Source of the DNA: Sulfitobacter aestuariivivens
GTDB lineage: Bacteria; Pseudomonadota; Alphaproteobacteria; Rhodobacterales; Rhodobacteraceae
Length of the DNA stretch: 64,000 nucleotides
Assembly (NCBI RefSeq): GCF_014763045.1
Contig: NZ_JACTAG010000001.1
Span: forward strand, 1,488,001 to 1,552,000
Direction: 5' to 3'
Position 1 is the first letter of the stretch. Each line of letters opens with the position of its first letter. The position numbers were made by a program, and so were the translations under genes. A model generated the notes under the pieces. The model was not told the DNA's origin and searched no databases. It saw nothing but the letters and a program-made list of their open reading frames with translations. Positions 1 to 10,285 of the stretch are shown here, piece after piece.

Positions 1-35
1 AGTCCGGTTGGATCAACGGTATCGAGCAGGGCCAT
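1..35 (-). CDS. Start of an unidentified gene cut by the window edge
   Basis: A reverse-strand ATG at 35 opens a frame that runs off the left edge (first residues MALLDTVDPTG). An AAGGAA ribosome binding site lies just upstream on the reverse strand (about 45-51), so this is probably a real start. Only 11 codons are visible. The residues recall the N-terminus of class V aminotransferases I remember from roseobacters, but that is only a memory match and the function should be left open. Confidence 0.45.
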   Translation of the reverse strand, partial: MALLDTVDPTG

Positions 36-115
36 GGCCGGTTCCTTCTTTAGGGTGTGTCTTCTGATAGGAAACCTTTGGGAAGATGGCAAAGTCTATC
101 TCGGTATACGGTCGC

Positions 116-571
116 TCAGATCGGCCCCGGTCGCCGTTCTTCGCTCAGCAGCACATTGGCCTCAACTTCCCCGGCGCCAGGAAGCGTCATGATCCGACGC
201 CGCAACACCCGCTCGAAATCCGGCAAGTCACGCGCCACGACGCGCAAGCGATAATCGTAGAGACCCAACACATGTTCCACGGTCTGAACCTCGGGGATGG
301 CAACGACCGCGCGTTCAAAATCCTCAAGGCTGACGCGGCCCTTGGTGGCAAGCTTGACACCCAGGAACACTGTGACCCCAAAGCCCAGCTTTTCCGCATC
401 CAGCCGCAAGCGTCGGCCTTTGATGATGCCCGCTTCCTCGAGCCGTCTGATGCGCCGCCACGTGGCAGGTTGTGACAAGCCCATCCGCCGCCCCAGCGCT
501 GAGGCGCTTTGCGTGGCATCGCGCACCAGCGCCCGGATCAGGTCCCGGTCAAGATCGTCGAGGTCTGTCAC
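116..571 (-). CDS. Lrp/AsnC family transcriptional regulator (second of pair)
   Basis: 151 residues, the usual length for Lrp/AsnC proteins. The N-terminus (about 1-60) is a winged helix-turn-helix with a recognisable RMGLSQPATWRRIRRLEEAG segment. The rest is the RAM ligand-binding and oligomerisation domain (VEHVLGLYDYRLRVVARDL). Members bind DNA as dimers or octamers and respond to amino acids. The start overlaps the stop of the neighbouring Lrp gene by 4 nt, so the two are one translationally coupled unit. The pair is divergent from ilvC, which suggests control of branched-chain amino acid metabolism. The effector cannot be read from the sequence. Confidence 0.9.
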   Translation of the reverse strand: MTDLDDLDRDLIRALVRDATQSASALGRRMGLSQPATWRRIRRLEEAGIIKGRRLRLDAEKLGFGVTVFLGVKLATKGRVSLEDFERAVVAIPEVQTVEHVLGLYDYRLRVVARDLPDFERVLRRRIMTLPGAGEVEANVLLSEERRPGPI

Positions 572-1023
572 AGCGGCAACGCCTCTTCGGCCTTGATCCG
601 CGCCACCTGCATGAGTGCTTCGATGTCTGCGATGTGGGGCAGCGTCAGGATACGGTCACGGTAGATTTGCTGGTAGTGCCCCATATCCCGTGCAATGACG
701 TTAAGCCGCACGTCCACTCGGCCCAAAAAGGTTTGTATCTCAATGACCTCGGGCACCTCGCGCGCCGCAGCCTGAAAGGCATCAAACGCATTGCCTTGCG
801 TCTTATCAAGTGTGATCCGCAAACTGACTTCGACCGCATAGCCCAACGCAGCCCAGTCGATCACGGCCCCCACCCCTTGCAGAATGCCCGCATCCTGCAT
901 CCGGGCAATTCGCCGGGCAGCCCGGCCGGCAGTCATGCCGCAATGTGCTGCCAATTCACCGGGCGAAAGCGTCGGCTCCGCCTGCCAATAGCGCAGAAGC
1001 CGCCGATCCTGATCATCAAGCAT
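568..1023 (-). CDS. Lrp/AsnC family transcriptional regulator (first of pair)
   Basis: 151 residues with an N-terminal winged helix (LLRYWQAEPTLSPGELAAHC) and a C-terminal RAM domain (IQTFLGRVDVRLNVIARDM). It is the promoter-proximal gene of a two-gene leftward operon; its stop overlaps the next start. It and its partner are clearly homologous but well diverged, so they could form a heteromer, as paired Lrp proteins do in some archaea and bacteria (inference). The 132-bp gap to ilvC carries a dyad (1104-1124) that could be the operator for this pair. Confidence 0.9.
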   Translation of the reverse strand: MLDDQDRRLLRYWQAEPTLSPGELAAHCGMTAGRAARRIARMQDAGILQGVGAVIDWAALGYAVEVSLRITLDKTQGNAFDAFQAAAREVPEVIEIQTFLGRVDVRLNVIARDMGHYQQIYRDRILTLPHIADIEALMQVARIKAEEALPL

Positions 1024-1086
1024 GATTTACTCACTTTTTGCGTATTGTGCGAATGACTTTATTCACCCTTTCTAAAATACCTATAA

Positions 1087-2178
<1,092 letters not shown>

Positions 2179-2191
2179 GCCCCAGAATTAG

Positions 2192-2222
2192 GAAGGGCCC
2201 GGTCGTTCCCACCGGGCCCTTC
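2192..2222 (+). terminator. Terminator hairpin after ilvC
   Basis: A perfect 12-bp GC-rich stem (GAAGGGCCCGGT with its complement) and a 7-nt loop lie 13 bp after the ilvC stop. The T-run is weak (TTCTGACTTT), but position and stability support a terminator. It may also end leftward reading from 2245. Confidence 0.8.
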
Positions 2223-2244
2223 TGACTTTGCGATCATCCTGGTC

Positions 2245-2415
2245 TCAGACGTCCGCCGGTTTCCCGGTGGATGATTTGTCTGAGGCCAAGGTCGATTTTG
2301 GCGCGTTCGGGTCTGCCATGCGTTCCTCGGTCTTGCGCTTGCTTGTCATGGCAAGCACGATCCCGATGATCAAAGTAAAGAGCGCGAGCAGGCCGACAAG
2401 TAACGTCCAGTCCAT
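2245..2415 (-). CDS. Small single-span membrane protein
   Basis: 56 residues. I took the ATG at 2415 because a GGAGG site lies upstream with good spacing and the longer frame has no such site. Residues 4-24 form one hydrophobic helix (LLVGLLALFTLIIGIVLAM), followed by a charged hydrophilic tail rich in K, S, D and P. No family recognised and no function can be given. It stands alone between the ilvC terminator and a rightward permease gene. Confidence 0.6.
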   Translation of the reverse strand: MDWTLLVGLLALFTLIIGIVLAMTSKRKTEERMADPNAPKSTLASDKSSTGKPADV

Positions 2416-2627
2416 GTGTCTGCCTCCGTTCTCTGGTTTCGTTGAAGAAACAACACGAATTCCACGGGATCGGTTCCCCTGAAAGATTGTCGCAGGCCAA
2501 AACATACTTCGATCTTTAACGAAGTGGTTGCCATTGACCTTGCGCCTCACTGCAATAGGTCTGCGCGACCTGATCAAAGAAAGCCCCATCATGCACCTCT
2601 GCGTCCTTACGCCAGCGCTGTCCTGAC

Positions 2628-3548
2628 ATGACAGCCGCACCGAACATCACCTGGAAAAGCTGGCTGATGGTGATGTCTTTGGCATTTGTTTGGGGCGGCA
2701 CCTTTATGGTGACCGAACTGGCGTTGCGGGGGATCACGCCATTCTGGCTGGCCGCCTCGCGGATCGGGTTTGCCGCATTGGTGATGACAAGCATCTGGGC
2801 AACGCGCGGATTTGCGCTTTTTGAGCGGCGTCTGACCCGGGGCGAGATCATATCGGTCCTGATTATCGGCGCGGCCAGCAGTGCGGTGCCGTTTTCGCTG
2901 CTGGCGTGGGGGCAGCAGCATGTAACATCTGGTTTTGCCGGTGTTTCAATGGCCTCATCGGCGCTGATCGTCTTGCCACTGGCGCATTTTCTGGTTCCGG
3001 GGGAACGGCTGACCCTGCGGCGGGTCGCGGGATTTGCAATCGGCTTTTGCGGCGTGGCGATACTGATCGGTGGTCAGGCCCTGGAAAGTGCGGGCAGCGC
3101 GCTGGAAATGCAGGGCCGCATTGCCTGTGTCGCAGCATCAGCCTGCTATGCCACCAGCGCCGTGCTGATGCGCCGCCTTCCACCGGTCGATCCGATCGGG
3201 CTGGCAACGGTTGTCTTGATTGTTGCGACCACGTTGATCGTGCCTGCAGCTCTGGCTGCCGAAGGCGTGCCGCCCCTGCCGGATGGCCAGACGCTGGCAA
3301 TATTGGGATTTCTTGGTCTGATACCGACGGCGGCTGCAAATCTGTTGCGCGTACTGGTCATCCGAAGCGCAGGACCGGTATTCATGAGCCTCGTGAACTA
3401 TCAGGTACCGGTCTGGTCGGTGGTTCTGGGCGCCCTAATCCTGAGCGAGCCGCTGCCCTCTTCAATGTTGTTTGCGATGTCGTTCATTCTGGCCGGCGTG
3501 GCGCTAAGCCAGCTTGACGCGCTCAAAAGCTTGTTCGCGCGGTCTTAG
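2628..3548 (+). CDS. DMT superfamily permease, EamA family
   Basis: 306 residues with about ten hydrophobic helices arranged as two EamA repeats (roughly 12-145 and 155-295). The first helix carries the common [11 protein letters not shown] signature and the second repeat ends [20 protein letters not shown]. Members export amino acids, metabolites or other small molecules through the inner membrane; the substrate is not predictable. The last 4 bp overlap the convergent glmM stop, so the two transcripts meet here without a visible terminator. Confidence 0.88.
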   Translation: MTAAPNITWKSWLMVMSLAFVWGGTFMVTELALRGITPFWLAASRIGFAALVMTSIWATRGFALFERRLTRGEIISVLIIGAASSAVPFSLLAWGQQHVTSGFAGVSMASSALIVLPLAHFLVPGERLTLRRVAGFAIGFCGVAILIGGQALESAGSALEMQGRIACVAASACYATSAVLMRRLPPVDPIGLATVVLIVATTLIVPAALAAEGVPPLPDGQTLAILGFLGLIPTAAANLLRVLVIRSAGPVFMSLVNYQVPVWSVVLGALILSEPLPSSMLFAMSFILAGVALSQLDALKSLFARS

Positions 3549-4885
3549 ACAACCGCGCTGACTGCGTCGACAACACTGTCGACCGCCTGCTCCATCAACG
3601 CGGCATCCTCGTGCTCAGCCATGACGCGTACCAGTGGTTCCGTGCCAGACTTGCGGATCAGCAATCGGCCTGATCCGGACAAATCAGCCTCGGCCTGGGC
3701 GATGGCCTGTTGAACCGATGCGGTTTCAAGCGGTGTCGCCCCTTCGCCGTACCGCACATTTTTCAAAAGTTGCGGCACCGGTTCAAACTGATGCATCAGC
3801 GCCGAAGATGGGTTATCGCTCCGCACCATTTCAGCAAGAAACTGCAGCCCGGCCATCAGGCCATCCCCGGTGGTGGCGTGATCCATCATGACGATATGGC
3901 CCGATTGTTCGCCCCCTAGATTGAACCCGCCTTCGCGCATCCGTTCAACCACATAGCGGTCACCGACCCCTGTACGTTCCAGCCGCAAACCCTTGCCCTG
4001 CAGAAAGCGTTCCAGGCCAAGATTGCTCATGACCGTGGCAACCAGCGCGTCCCCGCGAAGACGCCCGTCGGCGGCCCAGCGCGCCGCCATCAGCGCCATG
4101 AACTGATCACCATCCCCAACATTGCCCTTCTCATCGATGAGGATGACCCGGTCTGCATCGCCGTCAAGACAGATGCCCACATCAGCCCCATGGGCTACCA
4201 CGGCCTCTGCTGCAAGTTGGGGGTGCGTGGATCCGCATCCGTCATTTATATTATGCCCATTGGGCGCCACCCCTACCGGCACAACGGTCGCGCCCAATTC
4301 CCAAAGGGCCATTGGTGCGACGGAATAGGCCGCCCCGTTGGCGCAATCGATCACCACCTTCAAGCCGTCGAGGCGCATTTGGCGCGGGAACGAGGATTTG
4401 ACCCGCTCAATATAGCGAAAGCGGCTGTCGTCGATCCGCTTGGCGCGTCCAATCTCGGCGGCACCGGCCGGTTCGACTCCGGCAGCCACCAGCGCTTCGA
4501 TCTCGGCCTCGACTTCGTCGGACAACTTAAAGCCGTCAGGGCCAAAGAATTTGATCCCATTGTCATGTGCCGGATTGTGACTGGCTGAGATCATCACCCC
4601 AAGATCGGCCCGCATCGAACGGGTCAAAAGCCCGACCGCCGGTGTGGGCACCGGGCCCAGCAAGAGCACATTCATCCCCATCGATGTCAGCCCGGCGGTC
4701 AGTGCATTTTCGAACATATAGCCCGAAAGACGGGTGTCTTTTCCGATAACAACGCGGTGTACCCCTTTGGATTCACTGCGAAAGTATTCGCCGACCGCCA
4801 TGCCGATACGCAAAGCCATGTCTGCGGTCATCGGATAGGTATTGGCTGTCCCGCGAACTCCGTCTGTGCCGAATAGCTTGCTCAT
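3545..4885 (-). CDS. glmM: Phosphoglucosamine mutase
   Basis: 446 residues. Interconverts glucosamine-6-phosphate and glucosamine-1-phosphate on the way to UDP-GlcNAc, needed for peptidoglycan and lipopolysaccharide. The start [12 protein letters not shown] is the family N-terminus, so I dropped the ten residues before it. The phosphoserine loop [16 protein letters not shown] lies near 100, the metal loop DGDADR near 240, and the sugar loop GGEQSGHI near 330. Its ATG overlaps the folP stop (ATGA), making folB-folP-glmM a coupled operon. Confidence 0.97.
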   Translation of the reverse strand: MSKLFGTDGVRGTANTYPMTADMALRIGMAVGEYFRSESKGVHRVVIGKDTRLSGYMFENALTAGLTSMGMNVLLLGPVPTPAVGLLTRSMRADLGVMISASHNPAHDNGIKFFGPDGFKLSDEVEAEIEALVAAGVEPAGAAEIGRAKRIDDSRFRYIERVKSSFPRQMRLDGLKVVIDCANGAAYSVAPMALWELGATVVPVGVAPNGHNINDGCGSTHPQLAAEAVVAHGADVGICLDGDADRVILIDEKGNVGDGDQFMALMAARWAADGRLRGDALVATVMSNLGLERFLQGKGLRLERTGVGDRYVVERMREGGFNLGGEQSGHIVMMDHATTGDGLMAGLQFLAEMVRSDNPSSALMHQFEPVPQLLKNVRYGEGATPLETASVQQAIAQAEADLSGSGRLLIRKSGTEPLVRVMAEHEDAALMEQAVDSVVDAVSAVV

Positions 4886-5904
4886 GACTGCTCTCCTCTG
4901 ATCGCGGCCTGCCACAGCGCGATCGCCTGATGTGTTTGCGCAACATCATGCACACGAAACACCTGAACGCCATGGTTCAGTGCTGCCAGTGCGACCCCGA
5001 TGGAACCGGGCGCGCGGTCTTGCGGGTCAGGCGCGCCGCCGACCGCCCCAATAAAGCGCTTGCGCGATGCACCAAGCAAAAGCGGGACGCCAAGGCCATG
5101 GAACAGCGACAGCCGTGCCAACAGTGCCAGATTGTGGTCGATTGTCTTGCCAAAGCCGATGCCCGGGTCAGCTATGATCCGCCCGCGCGGAATGCCAGCC
5201 GTTTCTAGTTCATCAATGCGTTTTTCAAGAAAATCAAAGACATCCAGCAGGACATTGTCATAGCGCGGATCCTCTTGCATGACCGAGGGGTCTTGAGGCC
5301 CGTGCGTCACGCAGACAGGTACCTGTCGTGCGGCACACATCGCCATAAGGGCCGGATCATGGGTGAAACCGGACACATCATTCACCAGCGCGGCCCCTGC
5401 TGAAATGGCCGAAGCGGCGACGGCGGATTTGCGCGTGTCTATGGATATTGGCAGCGATACACCGGCCGCGTTCAAGGCATCGATTACAGGTGTGACGCGG
5501 CTGATCTCTTCTGCATTTGGTATTGTTTCGGCCCCGGGGCGGGTCGATTCACCCCCAATATCTAGAATGTTTGCCCCGGCGGCCTGCATTGCGAGGCCAG
5601 CCGCGCAGGCGTCTGCCACAGCGGCATGTTTGCCACCGTCCGAAAAGCTGTCCGGAGTGGCGTTCAGGATGCCCATCATCTGTGGCGCGGCAAAGTCGAG
5701 GCCGCAAATGTCGGGACGTCTGTCACACAGCCGGGCCAGCACCGCTTCGGGCACATGGTCGGCTGACACGATCCGTGCCACATCGCTGCGTGATAACAGC
5801 TCAACATGGGTGAACCAGCCCCATCCACCGGCAAGTGAAAACGCATCAGAAGGACGCGCTGTATCTACTTGAACTATGGGGCGAAAATATCTGGTATCAC
5901 TCAC
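4882..5904 (-). CDS. folP: Dihydropteroate synthase
   Basis: 340 residues with a GTG start at 5904. I chose it because it overlaps the folB stop as GTGA, while the longer open frame antisense to folB has no family similarity. The enzyme joins p-aminobenzoate to dihydropterin pyrophosphate in folate synthesis and is the sulfonamide target. The TIM-barrel motifs are clear: [30 protein letters not shown], and [11 protein letters not shown]. About 75 N-terminal residues precede the barrel and have no assigned role. Confidence 0.95.
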   Translation of the reverse strand: MSDTRYFRPIVQVDTARPSDAFSLAGGWGWFTHVELLSRSDVARIVSADHVPEAVLARLCDRRPDICGLDFAAPQMMGILNATPDSFSDGGKHAAVADACAAGLAMQAAGANILDIGGESTRPGAETIPNAEEISRVTPVIDALNAAGVSLPISIDTRKSAVAASAISAGAALVNDVSGFTHDPALMAMCAARQVPVCVTHGPQDPSVMQEDPRYDNVLLDVFDFLEKRIDELETAGIPRGRIIADPGIGFGKTIDHNLALLARLSLFHGLGVPLLLGASRKRFIGAVGGAPDPQDRAPGSIGVALAALNHGVQVFRVHDVAQTHQAIALWQAAIRGEQS

Positions 5905-6824
5905 AAATTTGCCTGATCCGAAGGTATCGTCCGAAGCGGTACTGAGGCACTCTTTGGCACATCTGCCCCAATCACCAACATCTCTTGCGCATCGAAGGTT
6001 GCCGCGAACCATGCGGCCAGCGCAACTGCATCGCTCGGCTGCACGGAAGGAGTGTCGACGGAATCCAGCACAATTTTGGACGGGGCCCAGACACTGGTCT
6101 GGCCATTTCTGATCGCCCAATCCAGCTCTGTGCGCGTCTCGACAACCACGCAGCGATCATCCTTTGAGGCCAGGACCCAGGCATTCTGTTCAATAGCCAG
6201 CAAATCAATGCGCCGCTGCGCCATCTTGTGGGCCACTTGCGGCGCGGGCTTATCATCGGCCCCGACACAGATAATCAAAGGGCGGCCCAACAACGCGAGC
6301 TGATCAAGCCAGCCAGTCAGATGAGAAGACGCGATGGCATCATTGCTGAGAAAGACAAGCTCGGGTTGCGGTGCGTCTTCGGGGGTCACCTCAGATATCG
6401 GGGCAGCGTCGCGCGCGCGCACGATCTCGACCCCCAAGGCACCCGGTCCCCGATCCAGCTTTTCGATGCGCACAAAGGCCCGCTTCGCCTGCGGCTCCAG
6501 CAATATCCTCTCAGCGACCCGCTCAGCCAGCGTTTCCAGAAGGGCAAGGCGTTCGACTGCCAGTTCGGCGGCAATCGCCTCGGTCACGCGGTCATAGCTC
6601 AGGATGCGGTCCACATCATCGTCAATGGGGCCGGTAAGGGGTTGCACTTCGACCACGACGTTGAAGCAGATCCGCTGGGTGACCCCGCGCTCGGCCTGAA
6701 AGGCCCCTATCTCCACCTCGACGATATGGTCGCGTAGGGAAATGCGATCAAGCGGATCAGGCCCTGCCATGGCATCCGCCCGTTCGGACGGATGGGCAAA
6801 GGCAAGTCGGACATCATTGGACAT
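5901..6824 (-). CDS. folB: Dihydroneopterin aldolase with C-terminal extension
   Basis: 307 residues, more than twice the usual FolB length of about 120. The FolB domain spans roughly 25-140 (DRISLRDHIVEVEIGAFQAE, LSYDRVTEAI, LLETLAERVAERIL, then IEKLDRGPGAL). It cleaves dihydroneopterin to the hydroxymethyl pterin used next by pyrophosphokinase and FolP. The remaining 160 or so residues form a separate domain I do not recognise (LIICVGADDKP, CVVVETRTELDWAI). First gene of the folB-folP-glmM run; the ribosome binding site before 6824 is weak, so a nearby alternative start is possible. Confidence 0.88.
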   Translation of the reverse strand: MSNDVRLAFAHPSERADAMAGPDPLDRISLRDHIVEVEIGAFQAERGVTQRICFNVVVEVQPLTGPIDDDVDRILSYDRVTEAIAAELAVERLALLETLAERVAERILLEPQAKRAFVRIEKLDRGPGALGVEIVRARDAAPISEVTPEDAPQPELVFLSNDAIASSHLTGWLDQLALLGRPLIICVGADDKPAPQVAHKMAQRRIDLLAIEQNAWVLASKDDRCVVVETRTELDWAIRNGQTSVWAPSKIVLDSVDTPSVQPSDAVALAAWFAATFDAQEMLVIGADVPKSASVPLRTIPSDQANL

Positions 6825-6905
6825 GGCGCAGGCTCGTTCATGGTGCGGTAGGGCAAGGTGCCCATGCCGCGCAGCTTTATCAGCCTCGGCCCTACTGGAC
6901 CAGCA

Positions 6906-7547
6906 TCAGTTGGAGGCTGTGCGCCATGTGTGCCGATAAAACAGGTGCACGCCAATCTTCGTGGTGCGGGTGTAGACCCGGCTCCAGCGCGGCCGAACGG
7001 CGGTTGTGTGATAATGCGTGGCCCCGTCAGTCAGCTGCGGTGCCTTCCCGTCCATGATCGCACGGGCAACCTTGCTGACGCGTGCGAATGCGCGAGGTTC
7101 TGCAATGACTTCGGCGTAGCCGTCACAGGTATAGGTGAACTGGCATTGGTACTTTTTGCCGGTGCCCTGATTGATGACCCCACAAAGCGAGCTTGGGAAG
7201 CGTTTGCTCTTGACCCGGTTCATAATCACCTCGGCCACTGCAAACTGTCCTTTGACAGTCTCGCCGCGCGCCTCGAAATAGAGCGCCTCGGCCAGACAAC
7301 GCCATTGTTCAGAACCTTTGGCCTTGGGTTGGGCATCGATCCAGGCACGGGTGAAGTTCACCCCGCCCGCCGTCGCAGCAGCAGGAACCAACATGGACTT
7401 CAGGCGTTTGTCCCCAGTCGCAGCAAGGCCGGATGCCTCAATCATTGCCAGTTCTCTGGCCTCTTCGGAACTTGCAAAAAGCGAGGCTGGCAGCAACGCT
7501 GTGACCACAATTGCGGCCGCAATAAATTTTTTTTGGAACCAACGCAT
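6906..7547 (-). CDS. SleB-type cell wall hydrolase, secreted
   Basis: 213 residues. The start at 7547 is preferred over two upstream ATGs because a GAGG site lies 6 nt before it and it gives a clean signal peptide (MRWFQKKFIAAAIVVTALL). The C-terminal half is a Hydrolase_2/SleB domain: CLAEALYFEARGE with the catalytic glutamate, VAEVIMNRVKS, and two cysteine-bearing loops. Members cleave peptidoglycan glycan strands; in non-spore-formers they work in wall remodelling. It stands alone between folB and the PPDK-like gene. Confidence 0.88.
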   Translation of the reverse strand: MRWFQKKFIAAAIVVTALLPASLFASSEEARELAMIEASGLAATGDKRLKSMLVPAAATAGGVNFTRAWIDAQPKAKGSEQWRCLAEALYFEARGETVKGQFAVAEVIMNRVKSKRFPSSLCGVINQGTGKKYQCQFTYTCDGYAEVIAEPRAFARVSKVARAIMDGKAPQLTDGATHYHTTAVRPRWSRVYTRTTKIGVHLFYRHTWRTASN

Positions 7548-7676
7548 GTCGGGCCTCATTTTTGACATAATCATCGGATGCGCCTAACCAATTGGAAACC
7601 TTAGGTAAAGCCCAGCGGCCAGATCACGCAGAATCTCGCTGATCAGTACAAATTGTTGGGGTTGGCGCCCGGGGTG

Positions 7677-10244
7677 CTACCCGATCTGGTCTGAAATGGC
7701 CAATTGGGCCGCCGCCAGTCTTGCTACCGGAACGCGAAACGGTGAGCAAGAAACATAGTCAAAGCCCGCCGCGCGGCAAAATGCAATCGATTCGGGGTTG
7801 CCGCCGTGCTCGCCACAAATGGACAATGTGACGTCTGGTTGGGCGGCGCGGCCCCGCTCAGCACCCAGCTGCAGCAGCTCACCGACACCGTCGATGTCGA
7901 GCATATGAAACGGGTCTTCGGGATAGACGCCCTGTTGCACGTAATCCGACATGAAACGTCCCGCGTCATCGCGTGAGAGCCCGTATGTCATCTGTGTCAG
8001 ATCATTCGTTCCAAAGCTGAGAAAGGCACAGTTCGGTGCAATTTCTCCGGCCCGCAGGGCGGCGCGCGGTGTCTCGACCATGACCCCCAGACGATAGGTA
8101 AAGTCGGCCTCGCGTTCAGTGCGCACTGCGGCGGCAATGGCATCGACCGCGGTCTTGACCAATTCAACCTCGCGCCGTGCCGTTACCAGCGGGATCATTA
8201 TCTCCGGCACTACAGGGTCGCCGTCGCGGCTGGCCTCGATCGTCGCCTCGAAAATCGCGCGCGCCTGCATCTCGTAAATCTCAGGCACGGTGACGCCAAG
8301 TCGCACCCCCCGCAGGCCCAGCATGGGGTTATATTCGGACATTGCCTCGATCCGGCGGGTGACGTCGGAAAGTTTTAAGCCCAGCGCATCTGCCAGTTCG
8401 CGCTGGCCTGTTTTGCTGGTCGGCAGAAATTCATGCAGGGGCGGGTCAAACAGACGGATGCAAACCGGTTGCCCCTGCATGATCGCAAAGAGCTGAATAA
8501 AGTCTTCTCGTTGCATGGGCAGCAGCCGCTCAAGCACCGCACGCCGGTCGCTCCCAGTTTCGGCAAAAATCATTTCGCGCATCACCGTCAACCGGCCCGG
8601 CTCAAAGAACATATGCTCTGTCCGGCACAGACCGATCCCATGCGCGTTGAAATTACGCGCAGTTTGGGCATCGGCGGGGGTGTCGGCGTTGGCACGAATG
8701 CCGATATCAGCGGCGTCCTCGGCCCAGGCCATAAGCCTGTTGAAGGTATCATCCAGCGCCGCTTCGTGGAGCTTGGCCGCGCCGGCCAGAACCTGGCCTG
8801 TCGTGCCGTCGAGGGTGATCTCGTCGCCCGCATTGAAGACACGGCCATCCGCAGCAATGATCTGCTGTTTGCTCAGGTTGAACCGCATGTTAGAGGCGCC
8901 CACCACACAAGGCACCCCAATGCCCCGCCCGATCACCGCTGCGTGGCTGGTGATCCCGCCACGCTCTGTCAGGACAGCGTGGGCAGCGTGCATGCCGCGA
9001 ATGTCCTCGGGCGAGGTTTCACGCCGGACCAGAATGCAAGGCTCCGCCCGGGCATTGCTGGCCTGTGCCTCGGTGGCTGAAAAAACGATGCGCCCGGTCG
9101 CGGCACCGGGGCTTGCGGCAATGCCACGACCGATCACATCACGCTTAGTGCCGGTGTCGATCTGGCGGTGCAGCAATTCCGTCAGTGTGCGCGGCTGCAC
9201 GCGCATCAAGGCTTCCTGTTGAGAGATGATACCATCATCCGCAAGGGCCACGGCAATGCGCACGGCGGCGCGCGATGATCGCGCAACGCGCACGCCGTCA
9301 AGAATGTGCAGGTCCCCGTCGTCGATGACAAACTCTACCTGCATTTCTTCGCGCAGACGTTCGCGCATCAAACGCGCGTGGGTTTGCAATTCAGCAAACG
9401 CGTTGGGTGCCAGTTCCTCCAGAGACGGGCCCCGCGGATCACGGGTCAGATAAACCGCGTCCGCATCGCCTTCCAAGGCGTCCCTTCCCTGACTTTGGCT
9501 CAGATACCGTCCGGTGATCTGGGGCGACCCGGTTTCACTGTCCACCAGTTGCAGCACGCCTGACCCAGACAGGCCTGCCCCCACCCCGAAAGCCATCTGC
9601 TGCACGACCAGGCCCAGGCCGGCATCTGCTGGCGCGCCTTTGGCCTGGCGCAAAAGGCGCGCGGTGGTGCCTTCCCATTCACGCGCCATTGAGCGCAGGA
9701 CACCGGCCAGTTGCGTGGCGGGGTCCTGTGGAAATTCCTCTTCTGTTTCAGCCTCATAGGCGCGAAGGGTTTCTTGCAACGCTTCACGCCCGTCACCTTC
9801 CACATCGTCAAACATATCCGGGTCAAGGCGCGCAACATGAATCGCGTAGCTTTGCACAAACCGGGTATAGAGGGCTGCGGCGGGGGCCTCTCCCATAGAG
9901 GTAGAGAACTGATCGAACAGCCGGTCGTTGATGCCGATGTTCAGCACCGCCCCCGGCCCGCCCCAGTCGGGGTCTTCGCTGGACGGGCGCACGCAAAGCA
10001 ACGCATCCTGCGAGAATTGCGCGACGACTCCGGCGATATCTGGCAGCTCTCCGGCAGCAATATTGTGGACCGCGTCAAAAGACAGCGCCACAGTACGCGG
10101 AACCGGCAGATCAAGACGCACAAGGCGCTGCAAGCACTTCGCCCGCCCGCCGTGAGTGGCGTTCGTGATGGGCGCTGTCTGCGTGACCAGTGTGGTATGC
10201 GGATTATTCTGCACTGCGGCACCAAATCGTTTCAGGCGCAGCAT
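7677..10244 (-). CDS. PEP-utilising enzyme related to pyruvate, phosphate dikinase (divergent N-terminus)
   Basis: 855 residues with PPDK domain order: nucleotide-binding region (1-340), phosphohistidine domain with LTERGGITSHAAV (His434), and a PEP/pyruvate barrel (about 500-850) with GLCRTEHMF, SFGTNDLTQMTYG and the catalytic ICGEHGG cysteine. The phosphotransfer and PEP ends look intact. The ATP-grasp part is not canonical: the N-terminal lysine/glycine loop is replaced by NATHGGRAKCLQR, and the usual LQTR motif reads LDGVR near 316. It may not be a normal dikinase. It lies 41 bp downstream of glyS, probably in the same transcript. Confidence 0.82.
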   Translation of the reverse strand: MLRLKRFGAAVQNNPHTTLVTQTAPITNATHGGRAKCLQRLVRLDLPVPRTVALSFDAVHNIAAGELPDIAGVVAQFSQDALLCVRPSSEDPDWGGPGAVLNIGINDRLFDQFSTSMGEAPAAALYTRFVQSYAIHVARLDPDMFDDVEGDGREALQETLRAYEAETEEEFPQDPATQLAGVLRSMAREWEGTTARLLRQAKGAPADAGLGLVVQQMAFGVGAGLSGSGVLQLVDSETGSPQITGRYLSQSQGRDALEGDADAVYLTRDPRGPSLEELAPNAFAELQTHARLMRERLREEMQVEFVIDDGDLHILDGVRVARSSRAAVRIAVALADDGIISQQEALMRVQPRTLTELLHRQIDTGTKRDVIGRGIAASPGAATGRIVFSATEAQASNARAEPCILVRRETSPEDIRGMHAAHAVLTERGGITSHAAVIGRGIGVPCVVGASNMRFNLSKQQIIAADGRVFNAGDEITLDGTTGQVLAGAAKLHEAALDDTFNRLMAWAEDAADIGIRANADTPADAQTARNFNAHGIGLCRTEHMFFEPGRLTVMREMIFAETGSDRRAVLERLLPMQREDFIQLFAIMQGQPVCIRLFDPPLHEFLPTSKTGQRELADALGLKLSDVTRRIEAMSEYNPMLGLRGVRLGVTVPEIYEMQARAIFEATIEASRDGDPVVPEIMIPLVTARREVELVKTAVDAIAAAVRTEREADFTYRLGVMVETPRAALRAGEIAPNCAFLSFGTNDLTQMTYGLSRDDAGRFMSDYVQQGVYPEDPFHMLDIDGVGELLQLGAERGRAAQPDVTLSICGEHGGNPESIAFCRAAGFDYVSCSPFRVPVARLAAAQLAISDQIG

Positions 10245-10285
10245 AGGCGGATTGGGCGCGCAGGCAAGCCCGCAGGTTCAGGGGC

